Source of the DNA: Zea mays
Lineage: Eukaryota > Streptophyta > Magnoliopsida > Poales > Poaceae
NCBI RefSeq assembly: GCF_902167145.1
Contig: NC_050105.1
Location: forward strand, 141,097,988 to 141,161,987
DNA length: 64,000 nucleotides
Direction of reading: 5' to 3'
Numbering within the stretch: the stretch's first letter is position 1; each line of letters begins with the position of its first letter. Position numbers and translations under genes: made by a program. Below the pieces are notes generated by a model that did no database searches, had not been told where the DNA came from, and worked only from the letters and a program-made list of their open reading frames with translations. Positions 43,456-56,756 of this stretch are shown one piece after another.

Positions 43456-44308
43456 CCTGTCTCTTCGTCTGCCGAGTGACTTTGTCTCTCCGTCAGCCAG
43501 CCGAGTGACCCTTCTCCTTCAGCTGCCGACTTATGGCGTGACTCGGCGAGAGCTGGCCGACTCTTGGCGTGACTCGGCGACCTTTCTCCTTCAGCTTCCC
43601 TCTGCGAGAGGATAAATAGAGGAGCGCCCCTGTCACTCAAAACACGCGAGCAAACACTTTCAGAACACAGTCCAGCACACGAGTGAGGGTATTTCCATCT
43701 CGTGACTCTGCGCGCACAGAGAAGCGAGAGGGCAGGTGCCTCCGGAGCCCTTGCCGTTCGAGACCTTGCACGAGGGATCGGCAATTAGGTTTTTGGGGAG
43801 CGTCTACGCGACTGCCCAAAGTCTTCTTCCTGCTGCTGACATGACAAGTGAAGTTGGACAAGGATCCAGATCCTCGGAGCGCATGGCAGGGTATGATCAA
43901 TTCATCTCCTTACTGTTTTTCATTCTGCAAATTATATATGTTCATACCTGCTGTTTTATTTATAGCCATAAATTTATCCAATCTGTTTTGTCGTATTATA
44001 TCATAACGTGTCTGATGCCTGATCATACTAGTAATATGATAAATCTGTTTGTCTTAATTTTACAGTCATGCTGTTTATATTGTTATCTGTTTATTTCCAG
44101 TTGTTCTGCAATAATCCATGAACCATGTTTATATGCTTATTATATTTATATGAATTACATGCTTCATATGCTTTGTGTTCTCATGATCCATATTGTTATG
44201 GATATTTTTGAGATCACGTTTTCCATGTTTGATTATCTATTATATGTCATCATCATAATGTTGATTTATGGAATTAAAATAATACAGAAAATGCCTATAT
44301 TTCTAACA
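43456..44308 (+). repeat. 5' LTR of Copia D, second part
   Basis: Continuation after element E, ending TTCTAACA. It contains a likely TATA (GGATAAATAGAGG, about 43610-43622), a leader, and a T-rich segment (43890-44290) that is open for translation in one frame. Confidence 0.93.
43610..43622 (+). promoter_or_regulatory. Probable TATA box of Copia D
   Basis: GATAAATAGAGG, followed about 30 bases later by TCACTCAAAACACG, a plausible start region. The second copy is at about 49300 in the 3' LTR. Confidence 0.5.
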
Positions 44309-47300
44309 ATCCAAAAACCTAATGTTAGGCATTTTTCTGTCAGAGGTTTTGCTGCTGTGTTAAAGCCTGATCCTTTTGATGGTAAAAACTTCTTGATATG
44401 GAAAGCTAAAATGGAATTGTGGCTAACTGCAATGTCTTGTTTTCATGCCGCTGAGGGCAAGCCTGCAAACTTACCTCCTGAGGATGAGGCTAAGTTTAAG
44501 GCTGAAGACAACCTTTTTCGAGGTGCAGTAATTAGCGCACTGGATACTAAATTCCAGAAAAGCTATATCATCCTTCCCACGGGGAAAGAGCTGTGGGATG
44601 CTCTTGTTGGAAAGTTTGGAGTTACTGACGCTGGTAGCGAGCTGTATCTCATGGAGCAGCTGTATGACTACAAGATGGTTGAGAACCGATCTGTAGTGGA
44701 ACAGGCTCATGAGTTTCAGGCACTAGCTAAGGAACTCGAACTTTTTCCTTGTCCTTTGCCTGACAAGTTTGTGGCTGGCGGTATAATCGCCAAGTTGCCA
44801 CCTTCTTGGAAGGACTTTGCTACTTCTCTCAAACATAAGAGACAAGAGTTCAATGTGGAAGAGCTCATTGGTACTCTTGATGTTGAGGAAAGGGCTAGAA
44901 CAAAGGACAGTGGAAAAGGTGTTGAGACCTCTACTGCTAATGTGGTGCAGAAGAGAAACTTTCGCAAGTTTAACAAGAAGAAAAACCAGAACAAACAAGA
45001 GAATGCAAATAAGCCTGTTCATACAGCACAGTTTAAAAAGAAGAACAACAATAACAAGGGAAAGGGAGGATGCTTTGTCTGTGGCAGTGATCAACACTGG
45101 GCAAGAGAGTGCCCTGATCGCAAGTTCACTCAAGACAAGAAATCAGCTAATGTTGTAACCACTGAAACTGAAGAAGGAACATCTGGGTATGGTAATTCTT
45201 TACCATTTGTTCTTTCAGTCTGTAATTCACCTGAGTGGTGGATGGACAGTGGTGCAAACATTCATGTGTGTGCTGATGCCTCTATGTTCACTTCCTATCA
45301 GGTCGGGAGGTCTGGCGCCTTGTTGATGGGAAATGGGTCGCGTGCTCATGTTCTTGGTGTTGGTACGGTCATTCTGAAGTTTACTTCGGGAAAGACGGTG
45401 CCATTGAAGAGCGTGCAGCATGTGCCCTCTATCAAGAAGAATCTCGTTAGCGCTTCGATGCTATGTCGAGATGGATATAAAGTTGTTCTTGAGTCCAATA
45501 AATGTGTTGTGTCGAAACATGGTACTTTTGTTGGTAAAGGATATGATTGCGGAGGCTTGTTCCGCTTATCACTGCATGATGTGTGTAATAAACTGGTGAA
45601 TTCTGTTCATTTTTCTGATGAGTCAGATTTATGGCATTCACGTTTTTGTCATGCAAGCTTTGGCTGTCTTATGCGGTTAGCAAATATAAATTTAATTCCT
45701 AAATTTAACTTGGTCAAAAAGTCTAAGTGCCATGTGTGTGTTGAATCAAAACAACCCCGCAAGCCTCACAAGGCTGCTGAGGCGAGGAGTTTGGCACCTC
45801 TAGAACTTGTTCATTCTGATCTGTGCGAGATGAATGGAATTTTGACCAAAGGTGGTAAAAGATACTTTCTCACTTTTATAGATGACTCCACTAGATTTTG
45901 CTATGTGTATCTCTTAAAAACAAAAGATGAAGCGTTCAATTATTTTAAGGCCTATAAAGCTGAAGTAGAGAACCAACTTGAGAGGAAAATAAAACGGTTA
46001 AGGTCTGATCGAGGTGGAGAATATTTCTCTAATGTGTTCGATGAGTTCTGCGTGGAACATGGTATTATTCATGAGAGGACACCGCCATTCTCACCACAAT
46101 CCAATGGGATTGCTGAAAGGAAAAACCGCACTCTAACAGATTTGGTGAATGCCATGTTGAGTACAGCGGGATTATCCAAGGCATGGTGGGGTGAGGCGAT
46201 TTTGACAGCATGTCATGTCCTGAATAGAGTTCCAACAAAGAACAAAGAGATCACACCATTTGAGGAATGGGAAAAGAGAAGATTAAATCTCTCATATTTG
46301 CGCACTTGGGGTTGCTTGGCTAAAGTGAATGTGCCAATCAACAAAAAGCGTAAACTTGGGCCTAAAACTGTTGATTGTGTATTCCTTGGGTACTCTTTTC
46401 ACAGCACTGGGTATAGGTTCTTAATTATAAAATCAGATGTGCCTGATATGTATGTTGATACTATCATGGAATCAAGAGACGCAACATTTTTTGAGAATGA
46501 GTTTCCTATGAAGAATACACCTAGTGATATAAGTCATGAGACTATAATTCCCCATGAACACGAATTGTCGATTCCCATAGATCATGCTGAGGATTCTCAC
46601 GTGCACATCCCTGAGGAGGATGACACTATAGTCACTCGAAAGAGCAAGAGACAGAGGGTTGCAAAATCCTTTGGTAATGACTTTATAGTGTACCTTGTGG
46701 AAGACACACCAACAACCATTAGTGAGGCATATTTCTCTCCTGATGCTGACTTATGGAAGGAAGCAGTAAGGAGTGAGATGGAATCTATTATGTCTAATGG
46801 AACTTGGGAGGTCGTTGACCGTCCTTATGGTTGTCAACCTATAGGTTGCAAATGGATCTTCAAGAAAAAGCTTAGGCCTGATGGTACAATCGAGAGGTAC
46901 AAGGCAAGGCTTGTGGCCAAAGGATATACCCAAAAGGAGGGTGAAGATTTCTTTGATACCTACTCACCAGTGGCTCGATTGACTACAATTCGCACATTAA
47001 TAGCCGTGGCAGCCTCTTATGGTCTTATCATTCATCAGATGGATGTTAAGACAGCTTTCCTAAATGGAGAGTTGGATGAGGAGATCTATATGGATCAGCC
47101 AGAAGGGTTTATTGCGGATGGTCAAGAGAACAAGGTGTGCAGGTTGATAAAATCATTGTATGGCCTAAAACAAGCACCTAAGCAATGGCATGAAAAATTT
47201 GATAATACTCTTACAGCAGCTGGCTTTGTTGTAAATGAATCTGACACGTGTGTATACTATCGGTATGGTGGGGGTGAGTCTGTTATGCTGTGTCTTTATG

Positions 47301-48169
47301 TTGATGACATTTTGATCTTTGGATCAAATCTCAATGTGATTGAGGAAGTTAAAAATCTTCTATCAAGCAATTTCGAGATGAAAGATTTGGGAGAGGCTGA
47401 TGTCATTTTAAACATCAAGCTTGTTAGAGAAGCTGATGGTGGGGTAACTCTGTTACAATCCCATTATGTGGAAAAGGTATTGAGTCGCTTTGGTTTTAGT
47501 GACTGTGATCCTGCTCCAACACCTTATGACCCCAGTGTGCTATTAAGAAAGAATCGGAGAATAGCAAGGGATCAATTGACATACTCCCAGATCATTGGCT
47601 CGCTCATGTACCTTGCAAGTGCAACAAGGCCAGACATCTCTTATGCTGTGAGTAAGCTAAGTCGGTTTGTGTCGAAACCAGGAGATGATCACTGGCGTGC
47701 TCTTGAGAGAGTGTTGCGCTATTTGAAAGGTACTATGACATACGGTATTCATTATACCGGAAACCCAAAAGTGCTGGAAGGCTATTGTGATGCCAACTGG
47801 ATTTCTGATGCTGATGAGCTTTATGCCACAAGCGGATATGTGTTTCTGTTTGGAGGTGGCGCTGTTTCCTGGAAGTCTTGCAAGCAGACTATCTTAACGA
47901 AGTCTACAATGGAAGCAGAACTCGCAGCATTAGACACTGCTGGGGCTGAGGCCGAGTGGCTTCGTGATTTCCTATTGGACTTACCGGTAGTTGAAAAACC
48001 GATACCGGCTATTTCCATGAACTGTGACAACCAAACGGTGATTACAAAGGTTAACAGTTCTAGGAATAACATGAAGTCTACAAGGCATGTTAAGAGGAGA
48101 TTGAAATCTGTCAGAAAGTTGAAAAAACTCCGGAGTTATTACTGTGGATTATGTCCACACATCAAATAA
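44291..48169 (+). pseudogene. Gag-Pol polyprotein of Copia D, frameshifted at the RNase H end
   Basis: One frame carries a Gag capsid ([19 protein letters not shown]), a CCHC knuckle [14 protein letters not shown] (about 45071), protease ([12 protein letters not shown], about 45237), an integrase zinc finger ([11 protein letters not shown]...CHVCVESKQ), the integrase core ([32 protein letters not shown]), reverse transcriptase ([10 protein letters not shown], about 47300) and RNase H ([22 protein letters not shown]). MPIFLT at 44291, inside the last 18 bases of the LTR, is the nearest start. However, the frame is open back to 43736, giving 1477 residues. An A6 run at about 48121-48126 shifts the last 30 or so codons: the next frame continues [20 protein letters not shown] with the stop near 48250. 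Confidence 0.9.
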
Positions 48170-48791
48170 TCTGGCAGATCAATTCACTAAGGGTCTATCA
48201 CGCAATGTGATAGAAAGTGCATCGAGGGAAATGGGTATGAGACCCATGTGAGATCTACTCTAGTGGTAACCTGCTCTATGTGATCGGAGATCCCGTGAAG
48301 TAGAGTGGAGAAACAAGCTAGGAGTAGATTGTGAGGAAAGATCCCTTCTTTAACTCATTTCTGATGCACATCTTTCCTATCTGTAAGGCAAGATGGTTTT
48401 TACCTTAATGTATTCCAAGAGTCTTATAAAGGTGAGATGTTGTCCTACAGAACATCTTCTGAGGAATACACCTATATGAGTCAGACTGCTAGTCACAGTC
48501 TATGGGATTTGGGTAATCCCTAAATACTCATGAAAGGCACTGAAGTGAGACTTATATGCTTCTAAACAGCGGGAATACCCTTCTGCAGCCTAGTATCAGC
48601 AAAGGATTTGAGTGAATCTTATTTCGCACAAAACTGTCAATTCAAGGCATAGTCCATTGTTCAGTTGTGAATAAGTGAAACTCTTATTCTAGATGGATGT
48701 TCAACTTAACAGTCTCCATCGAAACACTGGTATATCAAAGGATTGTGATTCTGATACTGCATCATTACAAACCCTAGAGTTTGGTGGGGAT
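48170..48791 (+). other. 3' region of Copia D
   Basis: It contains the displaced RNase H tail (to about 48250), then untranslated sequence. GGTGGGGAT (about 48783-48791) before the LTR is the probable polypurine tract. Confidence 0.7.
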
Positions 48792-49998
48792 TGTTGGATC
48801 TTTTATGGGCTTGACCCATTTATTGAATAAACTCTATGGTGTGTAATGGTGGAGAATACCAATAGTACCACATTGGAAGTCCAAGGGTCTTTTGCCTTGA
48901 CTTATATGGTGGGATTTATTCCACTTAACTTGAGAAGTCAAGAAATGGACAAGGGCGTGCCACGCGCGCGCGCGCGCCGCCGCCGCCGCCGGCCGGGCCG
49001 GGCCGGGCGTGGCGTGGCGTGGCGAGGCGAGGCAGGCAGGCAGGCAGGCAGGCGAGCGGGCGTGGTGTTGTTGTGTTAATTTTTAGCACTCACTAACCGC
49101 GTCAGCCGAGTGACCCTGTCTCTTCGTCTGCCGAGTGACTCTGTCTCTCCGTCAGCCAGCCGAGTGACCCTTCTCCTTCGGCTGCCGACTTATGGCGTGA
49201 CTCGGTGAGAGCTGGCCGACTCATGGCATAACTCGGCTAGAGCTGGCCGACTCTTGGCGTGACTCGGCGACCTTTCTCCTTCAGCTTCCCTCTGCGAGAG
49301 GATAAATAGAGGAGCGCCCCTGTCACTCAAAACACGCGAGCAAACACTTTCAGAACACAGTCCAGCACACGAGTGAGGGTATTTCCATCTCGTGACTCTG
49401 CGCGCACAGAGAAGCGAGAGGGCAGGTGCCTCCGGAGCCCTTGCCGTTCGAGACCTTGCACGAGGGATCGGCAATTAGGTTTTTGGGGAGCGTCTACGCG
49501 ACTGCCCAAAGTCTTCTTCCTGCTGCTGACATGACAAGTGAAGTTGGACAAGGATCCAGATCCTCGGAGCGCATGGCAGGGTATGATCAATTCATCTCCT
49601 TACTGTTTTTCATTCTGCAAATTATATATGTTCATACCTGCTGTTTTATTTATAGCCATAAATTTATCCAATCTGTTTTGTCGTATTATATCATAACGTG
49701 TCTGATGTCTGATCATACTAGTAATATGATAAATCTGTTTGTCTTAATTTTACAGTCATGCTGTTTATATTGTTATCTGTTTATTTCCAGTTGTTCTGCA
49801 ATAATCCATGAACCATGTTTATATGCTTATTATATTTATATGAATTACATGCTTCATATGCTTTGTGTTCTCATGATCCATATTGTTATGGATATTTTTG
49901 AGATCACGTTTTCCATGTTTGATTATCTATTATATGTCATCATCATAATGTTGATTTATGGAATTAAAATAATACAGAAAATGCCTATATTTCTAACA
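48792..49998 (+). repeat. 3' LTR of Copia D
   Basis: 1207 bp, TGTTGGATC to TTCTAACA, followed by TAAAC. It has a shorter AGGC run and an extra 40-bp copy of the CTGGCCGACTC/TGGCGTGACTCGG segment relative to the 5' LTR. Confidence 0.94.
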
Positions 49999-50003
49999 TA
50001 AAC

Positions 50004-50416
50004 TACGTGAGTTATAATTTCTCTTTTGCTAGTTACTTGCCTGTTGTGTGCCTCTTTCAAACTTCAATTTGCATCTGTATTTGGTACAGTTATGTAGTAT
50101 GCCTCAACTAAACATGCCTCGTTTTGTCTAGCTGAACTCTGCGGAGTGTAGACCATGAGTCTGCCACTCATCAGTAAATGTAAACATTCAAAAACATTTT
50201 TTTGAGCCCATGCTAAAAGAAGTCCTTCATTTAGCTTCTGGGCTTGAGCCCATGCTCTCTTTGAAAAGAACACAGCGGTGAGGATAAGGGCTCAAAATCG
50301 TGCTATCCAACACAGATGTATTTGCAGGATGCTGCACTTCAGGTTTTGTAAAACATGTACTCAAACTGAAAGCCTGCTAACCTCAGCTAATTCATCTGAT
50401 CAAAACATATTCCATA
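50004..50416. other. Intergenic sequence right of Copia D
   Basis: About 400 bp. I see no gene, RNA or repeat boundary that I can support. Confidence 0.5.
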
Positions 50417-50554
50417 GGGCTTGTTCGTTTTAGTGACAATCCACGTGGATTAGGTGAGATTGAGTCGGTTTAAAATTCATAGCAAGTCAAAATACATCAC
50501 AAACATACCCAATACACTCCAATATACATGTAATATCAATAACCGAACAAGGTC
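50417..50554. mobile_element. Tourist-like (PIF/Harbinger) MITE
   Basis: 138 bp with termini GGGCTTGTTCGTTT and (inverted) GACCTTGTTCGGTT. The 3-bp flanks (ATA and TTA) do not match exactly. The family is inferred from the terminal motif. Confidence 0.6.
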
Positions 50555-50556
50555 TT

Positions 50557-50875
50557 AAGGTGCTATTTGGTTCGTCAACTGTAACAAACGGAAACAAATT
50601 AGAGCTATGGATGTTAGAGGGGCAGACCCAAAATAAAATGAGATTGAGAGCATACTTAGAATGACACTAAAATGCGAGAGTAGGGGCATTTAAATGAGGC
50701 TGAGCAGGATACTTCATGATAAAAATTTAGAATCTACTACTTGCAACCAAAAAAAAAATAAGCGTGCCCTAGGCCCTCATTCGGACCTACGTAGTTCCGC
50801 CCACGCCGAAGGACATGAGATTTGAACTAAATTTCGTTCCGTTTGCGTTACTGACGACCAACCAAACAACACCTT
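50557..50875. mobile_element. Second Tourist-like MITE, long inverted termini
   Basis: 319 bp. The left end AAGGTGCTATTTGGTTCGTC and the inverted right end AAGGTGTTGTTTGGTTGGTC match in 17 of 20 bases, and the similarity continues to about 35 bp. No coding capacity. The flanking duplication is not clear. Confidence 0.65.
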
Positions 50876-51226
50876 TGTTCTTCTCATTTGCTTCCCCGGA
50901 GCAGGCTCGGTTTTTATGCTGGCAACAAACAGCTCTGCACAAGCAGCTAGCGCTATTTGCAGCAGTGCAATATTCTCAGGTATCAATAGCAGACATGGAT
51001 TCTTCTCATGAATGAATCCCGTCGTATTCACTGCTCATGTACACCAAGGCGTCAAGATAGCTGAAGCGTCGTTAGCTTAGCATGTGCAGAACTGTTGACT
51101 GAACCATCAATTGTCGATTTCATGGACAAGCAAATGGACTCTTACTATATATTGGCCTACCCTGTTCATGAGAACTGCACCTACAGTTGAACCAAATTTT
51201 TATGGCAAATCCTGAACTAGCTCTGA

Positions 51227-51478
51227 CACTAGAGGAACGTAAAGTATTTTCGGCGGCCAGGTGTCGCCGTAAATAGGGCACATGTCGTTGAAAATAGGCA
51301 TGTGCCCTATTTTCGGAGGCAACGTCGAAAATAGTGACCGACAAAAATAACCAGGTGGTTAGCAAAAAAGGTGTTATTTTCGGCGACCACTGATACGCCC
51401 GCCGAAAATAACCTTATTTTCGGTGGCACAGCCATGACCGCCGAAAATAATTGTGATCGCCGAAAATCTTTTGCAGTG
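51227..51478. mobile_element. CACTA-like miniature element
   Basis: 252 bp starting CACTAGAGGAACG and ending TTTTGCAGTG (inverted CACTGCAAAA). It has at least eight TTTTCGGCGGC/CCGCCGAAAAT subterminal repeats in both orientations and an internal inverted pair of GGCATGTGCCCTATTTTCGG type. Such subterminal repeats are transposase binding sites in CACTA elements. The 3-bp flanks do not match. Confidence 0.6.
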
Positions 51479-51524
51479 TTGTTGTGTGAATTCCAAATCT
51501 GAACTTGCCTCATGTGGATATCCT

Positions 51525-52302
51525 CAGGGGTGGATCCACAATGTGGGCAAAGTGGGCCATGGCCCCACCTCGATTTTTGGAACTCTTTATACCTACCTTT
51601 TGCATATACTATAAAATAAAAATATAAGGTATATGAGACTAAATTAGATAAACACCGGGTCCACCACATCATATCATCGACTAACCCACAAGATCTAGTC
51701 CATCATCTTAGGTCACGACCTATATCGACTAAAACACATAATGAGAAAGACATCAACCGCACGTCTGTAGCATCCAACCCCCGCTTAGCGCTCGTCCTAG
51801 CGTTGTGCCCACTGCCCAATCGACATGCAATAGTCAGTTCATCATTGTTGGCCGCCCACCCAACCGTCATCGCCAGCTGTCAGGACACCGTGGCTAGCTT
51901 GCGGCTCGCCTGCCATTGCCGCCAGCCTATCGTCTAGCCGATAGCCCGTCATAGCCGGCTCGCCTCCACTCGGCCACGACCCCGCATTAGAGTGCAAGCT
52001 GCCACAACCACAAGATTGACGGTTTAATAATGTTTTCGATGTTTTTTCTATATAGTTTTGTTCTTTTACTTACATTGATGCTTACCTAATACTTTTTTCT
52101 TCTAATTGTAGATTGAATTTTCTATCGATGATTTGGTGTCGCTAAAAGAATTTTCGATATCCATATTATTTTATAATAGTCATGATATTACAACTTAATT
52201 TCATGCTATTAACAAGAAACCACTTATAATTTAGCATTTTTTCTTGTGATTTCTCCATTACGGGTTGGCCCCACCTGGACTTTCGTCCTGCGTCCACCAC
52301 TG
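51525..52302. mobile_element. hAT element, non-autonomous, exact 8-bp duplication
   Basis: 778 bp with termini CAGGGGTGGATCC and (inverted) CAGTGGTGGACGC. The duplication GATATCCT is at 51517-51524 and 52303-52310. Subterminal GTGGGGCCA motifs are present at both ends. The inside is AT-rich with a GC-rich block and no transposase. Confidence 0.92.
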
Positions 52303-52649
52303 GATATCCTAGTGCATAGTAATTTTCATTTGGACTTGGCGCTTGTGTTAGATGTCCCATGCATGGTCAGTAGATCATCTCAACTCTGAAATTCTTGATG
52401 GATGGACCACTTACTGCTTCCATTCTAAATTGTAGTTTGCATGTGACATCGCGTTTGTGTGAGATGTCCCAAGCATGGTGATAGTTGTGGATAGTTTATT
52501 GACATGAATAGTGGCAATTTCATTTTATTTCCTCTGATTAATATGGTAATTTCTAAACCTTGATAATAAGCTGGAGCCACTTTTTATTGGTCAAATACTA
52601 AAATAGATCCATGTTTTTTTTCTTACCCTTAACTTCAACATAATTGTGG

Positions 52650-52677
52650 CTAGTTAGTTGCCCATACATTGCTACGA
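52650..52677 (-). mobile_element. Old Helitron 3' terminus
   Basis: The minus strand reads TCGTAGCAATGTATGG, CAAC, TAA, then CTAG. This matches the maize Helitron 3' consensus as I remember it, with two mismatches in the hairpin. The base after CTAG is C, not the expected T, and no 5' end was found, so this is a relic. Confidence 0.45.
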
Positions 52678-54468
52678 TTTCTATATATCATATAGATATA
52701 CCTTACTTAAATGGAATATTTATTTAAACACAATTAGTTTTTTATTTTCAAATTATTAGTATATACATGCACAATATCTATCCTTTGTATAACATAAAAA
52801 AATATGAACTGCAGTGGTAGAAGATGGACCCTCTATTGCGAACAACCATTGTTTGAACCCTAGTGTCCTCCATTTTTACCTATTCTCCCAATTTATTTCG
52901 CTGACCGCGTGTGGTGGAGGTGAGGACGCACCACGAAACTCACGCTTTAGGGCAGGTAACCCACATAAATAATCCTTATCTTAAGGGCTATTTAATGGAG
53001 TAAGTGTAAAAAACACACAAAAGACGTATCTTGGCGAAGAAATGTCTCTAGCACGGTTCTCTAAGTCTAAATACGGCTAAACACATACAACCCATATAAA
53101 TGAGTCGTATCTTAAGTTCTAATAACTAAGATACAAGGCTATGATACGTTGGGTTATATGAGCAAGTTTTTAGATGTATCTATTGCTTGAAGAAATACGT
53201 AGTATCTAGGTTGTATTGCTTGAAGAAATACGTAGTATCTAGGTTGTACATGCGCGTGTAGTGATTTTGCCCTCTCTCTCTCTCTCTTCAGTTTGTGATT
53301 TTGCTACCATTTGTCCCTAGTTTAGACAAAATTTGTACGGGAATAATAGTGTCTACCATGTGATGGTTGCCACATATGATTTCTGCGTGAATCTATATGC
53401 TAGTTGTGTGGAAATGTTGAAAAAAGTTCGTCAAAGTTCCGTAAAATTTGAAATATACACAAATTCTATCAAGGTGTATTCTTAGTGCACTTTTGAAACC
53501 TGTCGAAATACTTGACTGGAAAAAGTAGTAAACTAAAGTTTCTCTCAAAGGCATGGAGACAAATCTGAAATGGCATGTATACCATGCTCATAACAAAATA
53601 TAAGTAAACTCAATATTCATTTTGGAAAAGTTGGGGAGTTAAGAACACCATTGACTCATGAAAAGAGCTATCTGGGTATTGTACAACATCTTATTTTATT
53701 TTTTAACGAAATTAAATCGGACATGTATTCATTGAAAAGAAGTGGATATTAATAAGCAAAAAAACCCGAAGGGGCCACATCAGTACGATCGCTGCAGCCT
53801 GTGCTGGGCCTATTGCCCGACAGCTAAATAGGCTGTGTGCATTGCTCTCCCGAAGTCCCGGGCCTCACTCTTTTCGGAGACAGCGACTAGTGGGCCTTGC
53901 GCAATTTACTAGCCAGGGCCCAGGTAACATTTAATTGGCACACTGCGAGTCGCAACAGCGCATCGGGTAGATGTCCAGCTCGTGGTGGACCAGTGAAGCT
54001 ACAGATGTTAGTAGCTTCACCCTCACACATGGACATGGTTCTCCGCATGTGTGCATTTCAATGCAATGTTTTTGCTGCCATCACGGGCTATACGTCTCTT
54101 GCAGTCTTGCTACCATCAGAGCCAGTGTAATAATTATCTTATAGGTAATCTAGTCAATTTTTACTGACATAGATTACATTTAGAGGGGAAAAGGAGGAGA
54201 TACTACAGGAAAATGAAAAACTCCGGACGTTCAAAATAATTTCTTTATTTTTATGACGGTCCGTAAAATTCAAGCATTTTCCTTTAACCTAGGTCTAGTC
54301 GATGAAAATAATGAAATTTTCGTTTGGTCACAAATTAAAAATCGACGGAAATAAATAATTAACATCAGCTATATAGAATAGAGCGACTTATCTACATCGT
54401 TCTCTCCACTAAACCAATAAAAATTACTAACTTTACGATGTTCCACGCAATTGTGTGCATGTTTGTGT
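52678..54468. other. AT-rich intergenic sequence
   Basis: Apart from the 33-bp duplication and the CT run I see no supported gene. A GC-richer block at 53765-54130 contains a short plus-strand ORF (53897-54130) without recognisable similarity. Confidence 0.5.
53182..53247. repeat. 33-bp tandem duplication
   Basis: Two perfect copies of a 33-base unit beginning ATTGCTTGAAGAAATACG. A CT microsatellite follows at about 53272-53290. Confidence 0.9.
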
Positions 54469-55539
54469 CAGGGATGAAAACGGTAATTCAAACTGTTAGA
54501 ACAAATTTAATATTTTAAAATAGATATGCATAAAATTTAATGTTGATCTTTTCTTATGTTATCAAGCACATTAGTACACATATGAATAAAATATTACATA
54601 AATTGTTTTATGTATTATTTGCTCCCTACAACACGAAACGTTGAAAAAATTACCGAATTTATTTCCGAATCCATACCGAAGTTTATATCTATTATTTGAG
54701 AAAATATAGGATGAATTTGAGGTTTACCTTTTATGAATCTTTACAAGCTAGATGTTAAAAACAAGAATACAAATTTGTATTGTATATTATATATCCTACT
54801 AGTTAGTTGCTCGTGCGTTGCAACGGTGACTATCATTTGATAAAATGTTAGCAACAATATGTCTAGAACATACAAGAGAAATAGAAATATGAAGTAAAAA
54901 TTACATGATTACCAACATCAGTAACCTCAGACTGGGACATGGAATAGTAGCAGAAGCAACAATGCCAAACCCTAAACCTTTTATCATTGATTCAGTAGTT
55001 AAATCCGCAGACAAATTGTCCATGACTTGAGTGACAAGTAGTACCATCAGATGAAATCTGGAATGGATAAGAAAAACTCGAGTGGTTCATTTATTAAGCT
55101 CATGGGAGTTTAGCATAAGATGTATATAGTTTCTCTCTCAAAAAGAAAACCAAAAGAGATCAGTTCTCACATCTATTCTCTACTGTACCATATTGATTTG
55201 AGATGAAATCATTTCAAATACGACTTGTTTATTACATTTGATATAAGTATGGGGAAAAGGAAGGGTAAAGGAGACAACAAAACATGTTCCTTCGTTATCA
55301 TGTTGTCACAACAAACTTGCCAACAACGAATGAAGAATGAACAAAGAGTTCATATTTTTCTGTTTGCCAAAACAAATGGTAAAACTTCCACAATTTAGAT
55401 TTTTCTGGCCCTGCAAACATTCATATTTCCAAATCAGTACAGTTCAGAAGGCAATAAACTAAAGGATGATGATCTCAATTAATTAAGGTTACCCCATGGT
55501 AGCAGCAAAAATAAAAACACCACGGGCAGTTCCATTTAC

Positions 55540-56756
<1,217 letters not shown>

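Larger units (their letters stand above)
34606..49998 (+). mobile_element. Copia element D, interrupted in its 5' LTR by Sirevirus E
   Basis: Ty1/copia element with LTRs starting TGTTGGATC and ending TTCTAACA and the target duplication TAAAC at 34601-34605 and 49999-50003. The 5' LTR is 34606-34949 plus 43456-44308, the internal region 44309-48791, and the 3' LTR 48792-49998. It has one gag-pol frame with all copia domains, a frameshift at the very end of RNase H, and no recognisable primer binding site after the 5' LTR. It belongs to a copia lineage other than Sirevirus; I do not assign a family. The LTRs differ at a handful of positions, by repeat-number changes, and by a roughly 40-bp tandem segment present only in the 3' LTR (about 49200-49245). 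Confidence 0.93.

Noticed and set aside
53897..54130. 77-codon plus-strand ORF in intergenic sequence
   Set aside because: No domain, no promoter, no splice context and no similarity I recognise.
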